From: Myxococcales bacterium
Lineage (GTDB): Bacteria; Myxococcota_A; Polyangia; Nannocystales; Nannocystaceae
NCBI GenBank assembly: GCA_020633315.1
Contig: JACKDV010000027.1
Span: 1-64,000, forward strand
Length of the DNA: 64,000 bases
Direction: 5' to 3'
The position numbers were made by a program, and so were the translations under genes. This document shows positions 45,553 to 54,307 of the stretch, piece by piece (position 1 is the first letter of the stretch; the number at the start of each line of letters is the position of its first letter). The notes under the pieces were generated by a model. It saw only the letters and a list, made by a program, of their open reading frames with translations, had not been told where the DNA came from and made no database searches.

Positions 45553-47289
45553 CTACATCGAGATCGAGCCCTTGCGGAACTCCGACTTGCCGATGTGGGC
45601 GTTGATCAGCACCGGCGTCCCCTCGGCCGCGGCCTTCTTGGCCTCGGCCAGCACCCGCGGCAGGTCCTCGGCCCGCTCGATCACCAGGCCCTTGGCGCCG
45701 AAGCCCTCGGCCACGCGGTGGTAGTCGCTGCGCGAGAGCACCGTGCCCACGTCGTCCTCGAGCAGCACCACCTGGTCGCGGGCGATCTGCTGCCAGCTCG
45801 CGTCGTTGCCCACCACCGCGATCACGGGCAGCCCGTGGCGCACGTAGGTGTCGAACTCCGTGATGCTGTAGCCCGCCGAGCCGTCGCCGTAGAGGATCCA
45901 GACCTCGGCGTCCGGGCGGCACAGCTTGGCCCCGATGGCGAAGCCCGCCCCGACCCCCAGGGTGCCGAAGGCCCCCGGATCGAGCCACGACAGCGGGCTG
46001 CGCGGGCGGGTGATGTAGGAGGCCGTGGCCACGAAGTCGCCGCCGTCCGCCACCTGCACGCTGTCGTCGGCGAGCGCCTCGTCGATCGCCGTGCACACCG
46101 TCATCGGGTTGACCGGCTCGAGCACCTCCTGCGCCTGCTCGGCGATCTGCTCCTCGCGCTCGATCTCGCGGGCGCGCAGCCGGGCCTTCCATGCGTCGCG
46201 GGCCGGTGTGTCCACCCGCTGGGCCTGCTCGGCCATCGCACACAGCATCTCGGTCGCGTCGGCCACCACCGTGAGCTGCGGCCGTCGGTTGAGCTTGGCA
46301 TCGGCCTCGCTGCGGTTGACCGCGATATACTTGGCCTTGCGGGGGATCGACATCCCGTAGTTGAGGCGGAAGTCGCAGGGGACCCCGGCCAGCAGCACCA
46401 GGTCGGCCTCCTTGAGCGCCTTGCTGCGCTGGTGCCGGAACCAGATCGGGTGCTCCTTGCCCAGCAGCCCGCGGGCCATGCCCGACAGGTACACCGGCAC
46501 GTCGAGCTTCTCGAGCGCCCGCACCAGGCGGGGAATCTCGTCCGGCTGCAGCGTGGCCTGGCTGCCCAGCACGAACACCGGGCGCTCCGCTTCCTGCAGC
46601 ATCTTGGCCGCGCGCTCCACCGCCCCGGGGAAGGGCGCGGGCGGCCGCGGGCTCACGCGGGGCCCCGGCGTGGGCTTGTTGGCCCCCGCGAACACCCGCG
46701 CCAGGTGCAGCCGCAGGTAGCCCTGCAGGGCCAGCTCGGGCAGGCTCTTGGTCTCCGACGCCGCCTTGGCCCCGTAGAACTCGCGCACGTTCTCCTCGGG
46801 GTACAGCAGGTCCACCGGGCACTCCACGAACACCGGCCCCGGCACGCCCTGCTGCGCCACCTCGAATGCCTTCTCGAGGGTGGGCACCAGGTCGCGCACG
46901 CGCTTGCAGGCCGCCGCCCACTTCACGTGCGGCTCCATCAGCGCCATCTGGTCGATGTCCTGCAGCGAGCCACGGCCCTTGAGCACCGTCGCCGTCGCGC
47001 CGCCCAGCAGGATCACCGGCGACTGGGCCATCTGGGCGTTCTTGATCGCCGTGATGGTGTTGGTCACCCCGGGCCCGGCCGTCACCGCGGCCACCCCGGG
47101 AACGCCTGTGAGGCGGGCCACCGCATCCGCGGCGAACACCGCGTTGACCTCGTGTCGCACGTCCACCACGCGGATGTCGCGACGCTTGGCTCCCACCAGG
47201 ATCGGCGAGATGTGGCCGCCGCACAGGGTGAACAGGAAGCGCACGCCCTGTCGGCGCAGCACCTCCGCGATCTGATCTCCGCCGTTCAT
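45553..47289 (-). CDS. Thiamine-diphosphate-dependent lyase, ILVBL/acetolactate-synthase-like
   Basis: 578 residues with the three domains of the ThDP family. The N-terminal pyrimidine-binding domain has FTLCGGHISPILVGAKRRDI and the Glu of VRHEVNAVFAADAVAR; the middle domain starts around residue 210; the C-terminal domain holds the ThDP/Mg motif ILYGDGSAGYSITEFDTYVR ending IAVVGNDASW. It resembles eukaryotic ILVBL/2-hydroxyacyl-CoA lyase-like enzymes more than true acetolactate synthase. The probable reaction is cleavage or carboligation of 2-oxo or 2-hydroxy acids. The upstream hotdog thioesterase overlaps its start (ATGA), suggesting a shared acyl-CoA pathway. Confidence 0.87.
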   Translation of the reverse strand: MNGGDQIAEVLRRQGVRFLFTLCGGHISPILVGAKRRDIRVVDVRHEVNAVFAADAVARLTGVPGVAAVTAGPGVTNTITAIKNAQMAQSPVILLGGATATVLKGRGSLQDIDQMALMEPHVKWAAACKRVRDLVPTLEKAFEVAQQGVPGPVFVECPVDLLYPEENVREFYGAKAASETKSLPELALQGYLRLHLARVFAGANKPTPGPRVSPRPPAPFPGAVERAAKMLQEAERPVFVLGSQATLQPDEIPRLVRALEKLDVPVYLSGMARGLLGKEHPIWFRHQRSKALKEADLVLLAGVPCDFRLNYGMSIPRKAKYIAVNRSEADAKLNRRPQLTVVADATEMLCAMAEQAQRVDTPARDAWKARLRAREIEREEQIAEQAQEVLEPVNPMTVCTAIDEALADDSVQVADGGDFVATASYITRPRSPLSWLDPGAFGTLGVGAGFAIGAKLCRPDAEVWILYGDGSAGYSITEFDTYVRHGLPVIAVVGNDASWQQIARDQVVLLEDDVGTVLSRSDYHRVAEGFGAKGLVIERAEDLPRVLAEAKKAAAEGTPVLINAHIGKSEFRKGSISM

Positions 47290-47687
47290 GGCGCTTCCTC
47301 CTTGGGGGCGAGCACGTGGGTGGGGGGCACGAAGCAGGTGAGGCGGCCGGTGAGCACCACCGTCTGGTCCGCGTGGACCTCCACGTCGACCAGGTGCTTG
47401 TTGCCCTTGGTCTCGGCCACCCGGGCCGTGGCGACCACCCGCTGTCCTGCCACGACCGGGGCCACGAAGCGCAGCTCGGCCGCCCCGAGCACCACCGTGG
47501 GCTCGTTCACCGCCAGCATCGCCGCGTGGTCGGCCAGCCCGAACACGAAGCCTCCGTGGACCAGCCCGTGCTCGTCCGCCGTCATGCGTGCGGTGGTGAC
47601 CATGGCCACGGTCGCCGTGCCCTCGCCCAGCGCCACGGGGGCTCCGCATAGCTCGGGATCGAGGGCACGATGGGTTCGGACGTCCAC
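47286..47687 (-). CDS. Hotdog-fold thioesterase
   Basis: 133 residues. The core DEHGLVHGGFVFGLADHAAM (about 40-60) is the hotdog helix with the GG-containing loop of PaaI-like thioesterases; PVVAGQRVVATARVAETKGN follows. Such enzymes hydrolyse acyl-CoA thioesters. The start is GTG at 47685-47687, chosen because TATCCT lies 9 bases upstream and the longer frame is not protein-like. The stop overlaps the next gene's start, so it is first in a two-gene operon with the ThDP enzyme. Confidence 0.8.
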   Translation of the reverse strand: MDVRTHRALDPELCGAPVALGEGTATVAMVTTARMTADEHGLVHGGFVFGLADHAAMLAVNEPTVVLGAAELRFVAPVVAGQRVVATARVAETKGNKHLVDVEVHADQTVVLTGRLTCFVPPTHVLAPKEEAP

Positions 47688-47696
47688 GAGGCGGGG

Positions 47697-47702
47697 AGGA
47701 TA
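47697..47702 (-). promoter_or_regulatory. -10-like box TATCCT
   Basis: TATCCT lies 9 bases before the GTG start of the thioesterase gene; this is the same hexamer as at 31930 and 49853. Confidence 0.5.
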
Positions 47703-47848
47703 CGATCCTCCGAGAGCCTGTCGATGGGGGGTCCTGGATCGGGGTAGATGGTTGGAATCGTTGGCGGAAGTCACCTCACCCAGGGGAGGGGGAGGGGGAC
47801 CTTGACGCCGTCGGTGGGCGCGGGTACCCATGCGCCCCCAAGGAATCT

Positions 47849-47921
47849 TCCGGAGTAGCTCAGTCGGTAGAGCAGGCGGCTGTTAACCGCCGGGTCGGGA
47901 GTTCGAGTCTCTCCTCCGGAG
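47849..47921 (+). tRNA. tRNA-Asn(GTT)
   Basis: 73 bases form a full cloverleaf. Acceptor stem TCCGGAG pairs with CTCCGGA; the anticodon stem GGCGG/CCGCC (47875-47879 with 47887-47891) holds the loop CTGTTAA, giving anticodon GTT; the T arm contains GTTCGAGTC. The discriminator is G and the 3' CCA is not encoded (the DNA continues CAA). Confidence 0.95.
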
Positions 47922-47931
47922 CAACGAAGAG

Positions 47932-47958
47932 GGCGACCTTCTAGAGGTCGCCTTCTTT
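47932..47958 (+). terminator. Intrinsic terminator of tRNA-Asn
   Basis: Perfect stem GGCGACC/GGTCGCC (47932-47938 with 47946-47952), a 7-base loop and the T-rich tract TTCTTT follow the tRNA by about ten bases. Confidence 0.85.
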
Positions 47959-48266
47959 CGATCGGGGCCCTGGCCAAGGTCGTCGCCGTCCCCCGTCGTG
48001 CTCGACGAGCGACGCGCGGGGCTTGCCCGCAGCGGGTCGCGAGCTCTCCGACGCATCGACGAGCTCGGGGCGGAGCGCCGGCTGTAGGTCCGACGCATAG
48101 ATCGAACGACGTCGCTCATGAACGTTTCGTATGCTCGTGGGCTCCGCTTCGGGACATGGGTCGGGCTCCCGAGGAAGTGGCCCACATAGACACGGGTCGA
48201 TCGCGATCATTTCGAAGGCGAGGCCTGGAAATGTCGCGCTCGAGTTGCTCCAATGGATCGTGATCG
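47959..48266. other. Non-coding stretch with no recognised gene
   Basis: About 308 bases between the tRNA terminator and the next gene. Short open frames exist but show no protein-like composition, signal peptide or ribosome-binding site. No inverted repeat or att-like duplication of the tRNA 3' end was seen. Confidence 0.5.
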
Positions 48267-49778
48267 ATGGTCGCACCGCTCGCCGTGATGGCGAGCGGGC
48301 CGGCATCGATTCCACGAGTCGTCGTGAGCGCTTCCCTGCCCGCCGTCCTTGCCGTGTCCCGGCCCTCGCCGGCGGTGGTGCTGTGCTGCGCGACCGAGAA
48401 CCGCACCCTGCTCGGCCATGTGCTCGAGCGGCTGGGGGCGCAGGGGCTGAAGGCCGAGACGGTCTCGGGGGTCGACCTCGATGCGTCGCGGCTGCGCGAT
48501 GCGATCCGACGCAATGGCTCCGGGGCGCTGTTCGTGCTGTGCCGCAGCGATGAGCTCGACCTGTACCAGTGCACGCACCTGTACGAGGTGCTCGAGGGCG
48601 CCGAGGTGAGCCGGGCCCACGTGCTCGACGTCTCGCTGGGATCCGATCGGCCCGACGAGATGGTCCGCGCCATCGCCGATGCCGCCCGTCGAGTGACTCG
48701 CAACATGGCGCCGAGCCTGCCCGAGCCACCGCCGGTTGGGGGCGGCTCCGCGGGTCTCGGCATGGCTCGCGCGGTCCCTCGCCCGGCGGGGGCCGTCTCG
48801 CGAGGGAGCATGCCTCCGCCGCCGCCTCTGGGCGGGGGAGTGGCCGTGCCCCGGGTCGGTGCGACGGCGGCCATGGCCGTGCCCGCGCCGAGCTCGGTGC
48901 CCACGCGTCCCCCTCCGTCTCTGCCCCGCACGCGGCCCGTGTCGGCTACCTCGGTGTCACCGATCGCGCCCGCGCCCCTGGACGAGAGCATGCGTCACGT
49001 GCTGTCGCCGAATTCCATCGCCGACGATTCCCAGCCCGTCGAGCTGCGCGCGAGCCCAGGCCGACGCTGGGCGATCGGGCTGGGGAGCCTCGTGGCCCTC
49101 GCGCTCGTCGTCGGCGGGCTGGCCTCGAGCGGAGGCGAGGAGCCCGAGGAGCCCGCCGCCGACCGGGGTCCGGTCGAGGTGGCCGAGGCCGTGCCGACCG
49201 AGGTCGAGGGCGCAGGAGCGCAGGAGGGTCTCGCGGTCGAGGCCGCGGAAGGCGAGGCCGCGGAAGGCGAGCCCGCGAGCGGCCCGCCCGGGCGAGGCGA
49301 GCCGATCGAGCGCTCGCCGTCGCCGACCGATGCCCTCGATGCTCCCGAGCCCGAGCCCACCGTGGAGCAGCCTCCCGGGGACGCGCTGGCGATCGGCTCC
49401 GAGGCAGAGGACGAGAAGATCACCGAGGCCATCCGCGGGCGCCGGATCCGAGCCCTCGACCTCCTGCTCATCGACCCCAAGCGGCTGCGCCGGGGCACCT
49501 ACGACAAGGCCCTCGAGCACTGCGCGAGCCGTGGGATCGACGGGGTCACCGGCTGGCGCCTGCCCACCGTGGGCGAGGCCCGGGTGCTCACCTCCAACGA
49601 GATCGTCCCCAAGGACTACTACTGGACGCTGACCAAGGGGGACACCTTCGGCTCGCAGCAGCTCGTGTGGAACGGTCGTCGCCGCAAGATCCAGGTGTCG
49701 TCGCCCCACTCCAAGAAGCCGCGGGCGATCTGCGTGCGAGATCGACAGGGGTCCGAGCCCGATCTCGCCGACCGCTGA
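48267..49778 (+). CDS. Single-pass membrane protein with N-terminal alpha/beta domain and C-terminal DUF1566-like domain
   Basis: About 503 residues; the start is uncertain among two Met codons and a later GTG. An N-terminal alpha/beta domain (AVVLCCATENRTLLGHVLER, then GALFVLCRSDELDLYQCTHL, about 36-145) looks like a small Rossmann-type unit of unknown role. A long Pro/Gly/Ala-rich region follows, then one membrane helix (RRWAIGLGSLVALALVVGG, about 266-284), a Glu/Pro-rich spacer, and a C-terminal domain with DGVTGWRLPTVGEARVLTSN and YYWTLTKGDTFGSQQLVW, which matches the DUF1566/Lcl-type C-terminal fold. The N-terminal part should lie inside the cell and the DUF1566 part outside. Confidence 0.68.
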   Translation: MVAPLAVMASGPASIPRVVVSASLPAVLAVSRPSPAVVLCCATENRTLLGHVLERLGAQGLKAETVSGVDLDASRLRDAIRRNGSGALFVLCRSDELDLYQCTHLYEVLEGAEVSRAHVLDVSLGSDRPDEMVRAIADAARRVTRNMAPSLPEPPPVGGGSAGLGMARAVPRPAGAVSRGSMPPPPPLGGGVAVPRVGATAAMAVPAPSSVPTRPPPSLPRTRPVSATSVSPIAPAPLDESMRHVLSPNSIADDSQPVELRASPGRRWAIGLGSLVALALVVGGLASSGGEEPEEPAADRGPVEVAEAVPTEVEGAGAQEGLAVEAAEGEAAEGEPASGPPGRGEPIERSPSPTDALDAPEPEPTVEQPPGDALAIGSEAEDEKITEAIRGRRIRALDLLLIDPKRLRRGTYDKALEHCASRGIDGVTGWRLPTVGEARVLTSNEIVPKDYYWTLTKGDTFGSQQLVWNGRRRKIQVSSPHSKKPRAICVRDRQGSEPDLADR

Positions 49779-49852
49779 GCGACGACGGTCGTCGTCAGCG
49801 AGCGGGCCCGCCCTGACCGAGGCGCTTGCCGGGCTCGGGCGTCGCCGGGTGC

Positions 49853-49858
49853 TATCCT
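49853..49858 (+). promoter_or_regulatory. -10-like box TATCCT
   Basis: TATCCT ends 8 bases before the GTG at 49867; it also argues against the earlier in-frame GTG at 49849, which would lie inside or before the box. Confidence 0.5.
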
Positions 49859-49866
49859 GCGCCTCC

Positions 49867-50748
49867 GTGGCTTCTCGTATCGACCTTGCTCCTTGGCTCT
49901 TGGTCCTCCTGCTCGGCTCGGGCTGTCCGGGCACCACCTCGCTCGACGACACCACCACCAGCGACACCACCGGGGGCTCGGGCTCGGGCGGCTCGTCCAC
50001 CTCCGGCTCCACCGGGGCCGACGACACCGCGGGCAGCACGACCGGCTCGAGCGACGACGGCAGCAGCGGCGGCCCGGGCTGCGAGCTCCCGCCGGTCGAC
50101 GAGGCCGTCGTCGACATGCTCTACGTCTACGGCACGGGCATCGGTCCGGGCTCCAACCAGGTCGCCGTGGGCAGCGAGACCGCGCTGTCGCTGGCGTGGA
50201 TCGACGCCGGCTTCCCCGCCGAGGTGGATGCCTGCGTGGAGTGGAGCGTGGACCCGATCGAGGGGGTGAGCATCGACCCGCAGGGAGTGCTGAGCGTGGG
50301 CGAGGCGGTCCCCGACGGCACGGTCATCACCGTCACCGCCGATCTCGAGCAGGGGCGTCGCCTGATCGTGGCGCAGCTCGAGGTCTATGTCCCCCTCGAC
50401 TCGCCCATCCTCGGGCTCTGGACCGAGGTCGAGCAGCTACCCTGCGACGGGAGCCCGGCGTTCGTGCCCGATCCGGTGATCGGTGAGCTCGTCTTCGACG
50501 ACACCGGCGAGTTCAGCGTGACCTGGACCCCCTTCGAGGTCTACTACGACTACTGGGGGACCTTCACCCACGACCCGGGGACCGGGGCGCTGTCGCTGAC
50601 GGTGACCGGAGGCAACTACGTGCCGCCGGACGTGGACGGGGAGGGCACCGCGACCGTGATGGACGGCCAGCTCGTGCTGCAAGACGTGTGGCTGGGGGTC
50701 GCCCAGGCGCCGGTGACCCCACCCGCGTGTGGGCACGTCTTCGAGTAG
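49867..50748 (+). CDS. Lipoprotein with beta-rich body, function unknown
   Basis: 293 residues from the GTG at 49867. Signal peptide APWLLVLLLGSGC; a 50-residue Thr/Ser/Gly/Asp linker; then a beta-rich body with YVYGTGIGPGSNQVAVGSET and a later FVPDPVIGELVFDDTGEFSV, suggestive of Ig-like or lipocalin-like strands, with two Cys near each end. No family is assigned. It ends one base before the end of the convergent peptide gene. Confidence 0.75.
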   Translation: MASRIDLAPWLLVLLLGSGCPGTTSLDDTTTSDTTGGSGSGGSSTSGSTGADDTAGSTTGSSDDGSSGGPGCELPPVDEAVVDMLYVYGTGIGPGSNQVAVGSETALSLAWIDAGFPAEVDACVEWSVDPIEGVSIDPQGVLSVGEAVPDGTVITVTADLEQGRRLIVAQLEVYVPLDSPILGLWTEVEQLPCDGSPAFVPDPVIGELVFDDTGEFSVTWTPFEVYYDYWGTFTHDPGTGALSLTVTGGNYVPPDVDGEGTATVMDGQLVLQDVWLGVAQAPVTPPACGHVFE

Positions 50749-50749
50749 G

Positions 50750-50976
50750 TCAGAGCTGCTTGCACCGACTGCCGTCGTGGGTGTAGACCGGCGCGTTCGA
50801 GGACGGTATCTGCGACGCTCCCACGTCGTTGGTGCAGTCGCTGGTCTGCCGGCGCGTGTCGGAGCAGCCCCCCGAGCCGCCGCAGCCGGGGAGGTTGAAG
50901 CAGGTCGAGCAGGTCGTCCATCAGCTCCCTTCTTCTCGAGGTCGGCGAGGGTCTTGGTGGGCTTGCGGGACTTCAT
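50750..50976 (-). pseudogene. Frameshifted Cys-rich small peptide gene (RiPP-precursor-like)
   Basis: A good ribosome-binding site (AGGAG at 50986-50990, 9 bases upstream) precedes an ATG giving a basic leader, MKSRKPTKTLADLEKK. About 50 bases in, the frame changes: the third frame encodes W-T-T-C-S-T-C-F-N-L-P-G-C-G-G... with six Cys and ends at a TGA at 50750-50752. This frame has almost only G/C in third codon positions, like real genes here, but no start of its own and a stop just upstream. The total of 227 bases is one short of a whole number of codons, so one lost base would explain it. Leader plus Cys-rich core is the layout of ribosomally made, modified peptides. Alternatives: sequencing error, pseudogene, or programmed frameshift. 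Confidence 0.6.
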
Positions 50977-51171
50977 GGTTGTCGTCTCCTGGCGGGCCGT
51001 GAGCTGGCGTTGGTGCCTCGGGTCATCGGCCGGCACCGGGGTAGGGGGTAGGGACGCGACCCCGCCGAGCGTTCCGAGAACAATGGAGAGCGCGCTCCGA
51101 CCGGGCGCGGATCGCTCCGGCCGCTGGCGCACCGGGGGCGAGCCCGTGGAGAGGAGCCGCCCCTCGCGGGC

Positions 51172-52980
51172 TCAGCCGGGCGCCGCCTCGTCGGCGAGCA
51201 TCCGATCGATCTCGTCGCGGTAGCGCTGGTACTCGGCCGAGTCGCGCGGGCTGTAGTTGAGGTTCTTGAGGTGGCCGGTCAGATCGGTGAAGAGCTGCCG
51301 GATCCGATCCCGGTCCGTCCGGGAGATGGGGGTGCCCACGATGCGCTCGACCAGCTCGAAGGTCTCCCGCTGGCGCTCGATGGGCATCGAGACGTCGACG
51401 CTGTCGAAGGCATCCTGCTGGAGGAAGGCCATGTCGACGAGGGTGGCCCTCTGCCAGGTCACGAAGTCCTGCAGGGTCACCCCCTCCTCTCCGACCACCT
51501 GCATCATCTGGTAGATCGACTCCCCCTTGCGGAGCAGCTCGTCGAGCCGGATCACGCGGTCCACCCAGCCCTCGCCCACGTGCTGCTCGAGCCAGGGGCG
51601 GAGCTGGTCGAAGTAGCGCGACCACGAGAGCAGCGGATCGATCGCGGGGTAGAAGCGGCGGTAGGCTCGATCCGCCGAGAGCCCGAGGAAGCACTTCACC
51701 GTGGCCAGCGTGGCCTGGGTGACCGGCTCCTCGAAGTTGCCGCCGGCGGGGGAGACCGTGCCGATCATCGTGAGGCTGCCGCTGGTGCCGTCGGCGGTGC
51801 GCAGCAGCCCCGCGCGCTCGTAGACCGCCTTGATCGTCGAGTCGAGGTAGGCGGGGAAGGCCTCCTCGCCCGGGATCTCCTCCATGCGCCCCGAGGTCTC
51901 GCGCATCGCCTGGGCCCAGCGCGAGGTGGAGTCCGCGATGCACAGCACGTCGAGCCCCATCTGGCGGTAGTACTCGCCGATCGTGATCCCCACGTAGATC
52001 GAGGCCTCGCGCGCGGCGACGGGCATCGAGGAGGTGTTGCAGATGATGATGGTGCGATCCATCAGTGAGCCGCCGGTGCGGGGATCCTTGGTATCCGGGT
52101 ACTCGGTGATCGTCTCGACCACCTCGCCCGCCCGCTCGCCGCAGGCGATCACCACCACCACGTCCACGCTCGAGTAGCGCGCGATCAGGCTCTGCAGCAC
52201 GGTCTTGCCCGCGCCGAAGGGGCCGGGGATGCAGGCGGTGCCGCCCCGCGCGATCGGGAAGAAGGTGTCGATGATCCGCTGCGTGGTGACCAGCGGCTCC
52301 CGGGGGTAGAGGCGCTCGACGTGGCCGTGGGCCTGCATCGTGCGGGGGATCGGGCGCCGCACGGGCCAGCGCTGCTGCAGCGTCAGCTCGAGCACCGAGC
52401 CGTCGGCTCGTCGCAGCCGCGCGTAGGGCTGGCTCACCGTGTAGCTGCCCCCGCGGATCCAGTCGACCTCGAGGGGCTGCGGCTCGCCGAAGGGCACCAT
52501 CAGGCGATGGAGCACGGGACCCTCGGTGGTGGTGGCGAGGGTCTGCCCCGCCACCACGCGCTGGTCCACCTGCACCTTGGGCTCGACCACCCAGCGGCTG
52601 TCGTCGTCGAGGGCGGGGAGCTCCACGCCCCGCGGCAGGAAGAAGCCGTGGGCGTCGGCGAGCTTGGCCAGCGGATTCTGCAGGCCGTCGTAGACTCGAC
52701 CGAGCAGCCCCGGCCCCAGGGCCACCGACAGCAGCTCGCCGCTCAGCTCCACCGTGTCGCCGACCCGCACCCCTCGGGTGTCCTCGAACACCTGCATGTC
52801 GGCGCGGTCGCCCCGGATGCGCAGCACCTCGCCGCGCAGCCGCTCCTCGCCGACCACGATGTGGCCGACCTCGTTGCGGCGCGCGGGCACGCCCGCGAGG
52901 TCGAGGATCACCAGGCTCTCCTTGACGGTGCGGATCTTGGCTTCGCGGCGCTCAGTCGAAGCGGAGTCGTGCTCGCTCAT
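51172..52980 (-). CDS. atpA: V/A-type ATPase subunit A (catalytic)
   Basis: 602-residue catalytic subunit, last in the operon. The P-loop is GPFGAGKT (253-260), with the A-type non-homologous region before it (about residues 105-200), CGERAGEVVETITEYPD, the Walker B region VLCIADSTSRWAQAMRE, and SPAGGNFEEPVTQATL. All catalytic features are intact. The frame overlaps the preceding subunit gene by 29 bases. It is named atpA by convention but is unrelated in detail to the N-ATPase alpha at 6294-7790. Confidence 0.95.
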   Translation of the reverse strand: MSEHDSASTERREAKIRTVKESLVILDLAGVPARRNEVGHIVVGEERLRGEVLRIRGDRADMQVFEDTRGVRVGDTVELSGELLSVALGPGLLGRVYDGLQNPLAKLADAHGFFLPRGVELPALDDDSRWVVEPKVQVDQRVVAGQTLATTTEGPVLHRLMVPFGEPQPLEVDWIRGGSYTVSQPYARLRRADGSVLELTLQQRWPVRRPIPRTMQAHGHVERLYPREPLVTTQRIIDTFFPIARGGTACIPGPFGAGKTVLQSLIARYSSVDVVVVIACGERAGEVVETITEYPDTKDPRTGGSLMDRTIIICNTSSMPVAAREASIYVGITIGEYYRQMGLDVLCIADSTSRWAQAMRETSGRMEEIPGEEAFPAYLDSTIKAVYERAGLLRTADGTSGSLTMIGTVSPAGGNFEEPVTQATLATVKCFLGLSADRAYRRFYPAIDPLLSWSRYFDQLRPWLEQHVGEGWVDRVIRLDELLRKGESIYQMMQVVGEEGVTLQDFVTWQRATLVDMAFLQQDAFDSVDVSMPIERQRETFELVERIVGTPISRTDRDRIRQLFTDLTGHLKNLNYSPRDSAEYQRYRDEIDRMLADEAAPG

Positions 52981-53638
52981 CGAAGGCCTCCTCGGTCAGG
53001 GTCACGAAGCGTCGGACGGCGGCGGCTCCGTCGCGGACCAGCCACCGCGCGACGATGTCTCGTCGCATCACGTAGGACAGCACCTCCGGGAACCCGAAGG
53101 GGTGGGCGTCGGCGATGCGGGAGAGGATCCGCCACTCCCGCTCGAACACGGCCCGGCCGAGCTCGCGGGCGTCCTCGCGGGCGATGCAGCCGCGGAAGTG
53201 GCTCACCCAGGGGTGCGCGGTCGCGAGGCCGAAGTCGGGCACCTCCCACCGGCGCTCGATCACGGAGACGAAGGGGCCGAGCCCCCAGGGACGCTCGAGA
53301 TCGGCGATCGCGGTGCCGAAGCGACGGGCCCGCAGCGCGGAGATCACCGTCCGCATGCGCAGGCGATCCTCCACGTACTCGAGCACGCTCGGGTGGCGGC
53401 TGGTCGCGCGCAGCTCGTCGTAGAGCTCCTCGATGCCGGTGGCCTTCGCCTGCACCCGATGCATGCGCCACGCGATGAGCTGCTCGCAGCGGCGCCGCTC
53501 CGCCGCGTCCTCGGGGGTGAGCATCGCGAGGCGCTGCTCGAGGCGCACGCGGTTGATGGGGATGGTCTTGGCCCGCTCGAAGTACTCGAGCGCGGGCAGG
53601 CTGGCGACCAGGGTGTAGTAGCGAGCGGCCATCCTCAC
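52952..53638 (-). CDS. V/A-type ATPase subunit C-like (DUF2764-like)
   Basis: 228 residues. The start ARYYTLVASLPALEYFERAK resembles the DUF2764 proteins that take the place of subunit C in chlamydial/spirochaete-type V-ATPase operons; the rest is helical (LRMRTVISALRARRFGTAI), as expected for a peripheral or central-stalk connector. The GTG start overlaps the subunit E stop as GTGA; an ATG 6 bases later is the alternative. It sits between E and A, its usual neighbours. Confidence 0.75.
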   Translation of the reverse strand: MRMAARYYTLVASLPALEYFERAKTIPINRVRLEQRLAMLTPEDAAERRRCEQLIAWRMHRVQAKATGIEELYDELRATSRHPSVLEYVEDRLRMRTVISALRARRFGTAIADLERPWGLGPFVSVIERRWEVPDFGLATAHPWVSHFRGCIAREDARELGRAVFEREWRILSRIADAHPFGFPEVLSYVMRRDIVARWLVRDGAAAVRRFVTLTEEAFDERARLRFD

Positions 53639-54300
53639 TCGACCCCTTCGAGGATCCAGCGGAAGCGGGGGGTGAGGTAGCCCAGGATCATCTGCGAGAT
53701 CGCGTCTTCGGTGAGGTCCACCTCCACCGCCTCGCCCACGATCCGCACCTTGGCCCCCGCCTCGACCTTCGGCGACGCGCGTAGCTCGACCCCCTCTCGC
53801 AGCATCTCGTGGGAGATCCCGAGGATCCCGTCGCGGACCTCGGTCGGCAGCTTGGCCGACGGCGCCTCGTCGAGCAGGGCCGAGACGACGACCTCGAGCT
53901 CCTTGTCGACGAGCACCTCCTGGGCTACGCGCCCCGCGATGACGAGGACCAGCGTCCGCAGCAGCGCCGGATCGCGCAGGGTGTCGGTGACCAGGCGCTC
54001 TACGTGGGCCTCGAAGGTTGCGACCACCCCGGCCTTGAGGCTGAGGATGACGTCGCGGGCGGCGGTGTGGACCGCAGCCCGGGCGGCCTGCTTCTCGATC
54101 TCGATCTCGCGGTGGGCCTTCTTCTGCAGCTCTTCGCGCTCACGGGCGGCGGCCTCGAGCAGCGCCGCCGCCTCGGCTCGGGCCCGAGCGAGGATCTCCT
54201 CGGCCTCGCTGCGCCCGGCGCTCACCGCCTCGCCCCGGATGCGGTCGATGAGCCGCTGGACGCCGTCGTCCTGGTCCTTGTCTTCGTCTGCGTCGGGCAT
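53635..54300 (-). CDS. atpE: V/A-type ATPase subunit E (peripheral stalk)
   Basis: 221 residues. A long N-terminal coiled coil (RLIDRIRGEAVSAGRSEAEE to about residue 80, Ala/Glu/Arg-rich) and a globular C-terminal part (LRTLVLVIAGRVAQEVLVDK; VRIVGEAVEVDLTEDAI) match the E subunit that links the catalytic head to the membrane. There is no separate G/H subunit gene in the operon, so E may act alone or with an unrecognised partner. 7 bases after the K gene. Confidence 0.88.
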   Translation of the reverse strand: MPDADEDKDQDDGVQRLIDRIRGEAVSAGRSEAEEILARARAEAAALLEAAAREREELQKKAHREIEIEKQAARAAVHTAARDVILSLKAGVVATFEAHVERLVTDTLRDPALLRTLVLVIAGRVAQEVLVDKELEVVVSALLDEAPSAKLPTEVRDGILGISHEMLREGVELRASPKVEAGAKVRIVGEAVEVDLTEDAISQMILGYLTPRFRWILEGVE

Positions 54301-54307
54301 GGCGAGC

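Noticed and set aside
47849..48300. Possible integrated element at tRNA-Asn
   Set aside because: No duplicated tRNA end, integrase or change in gene style was found near it.
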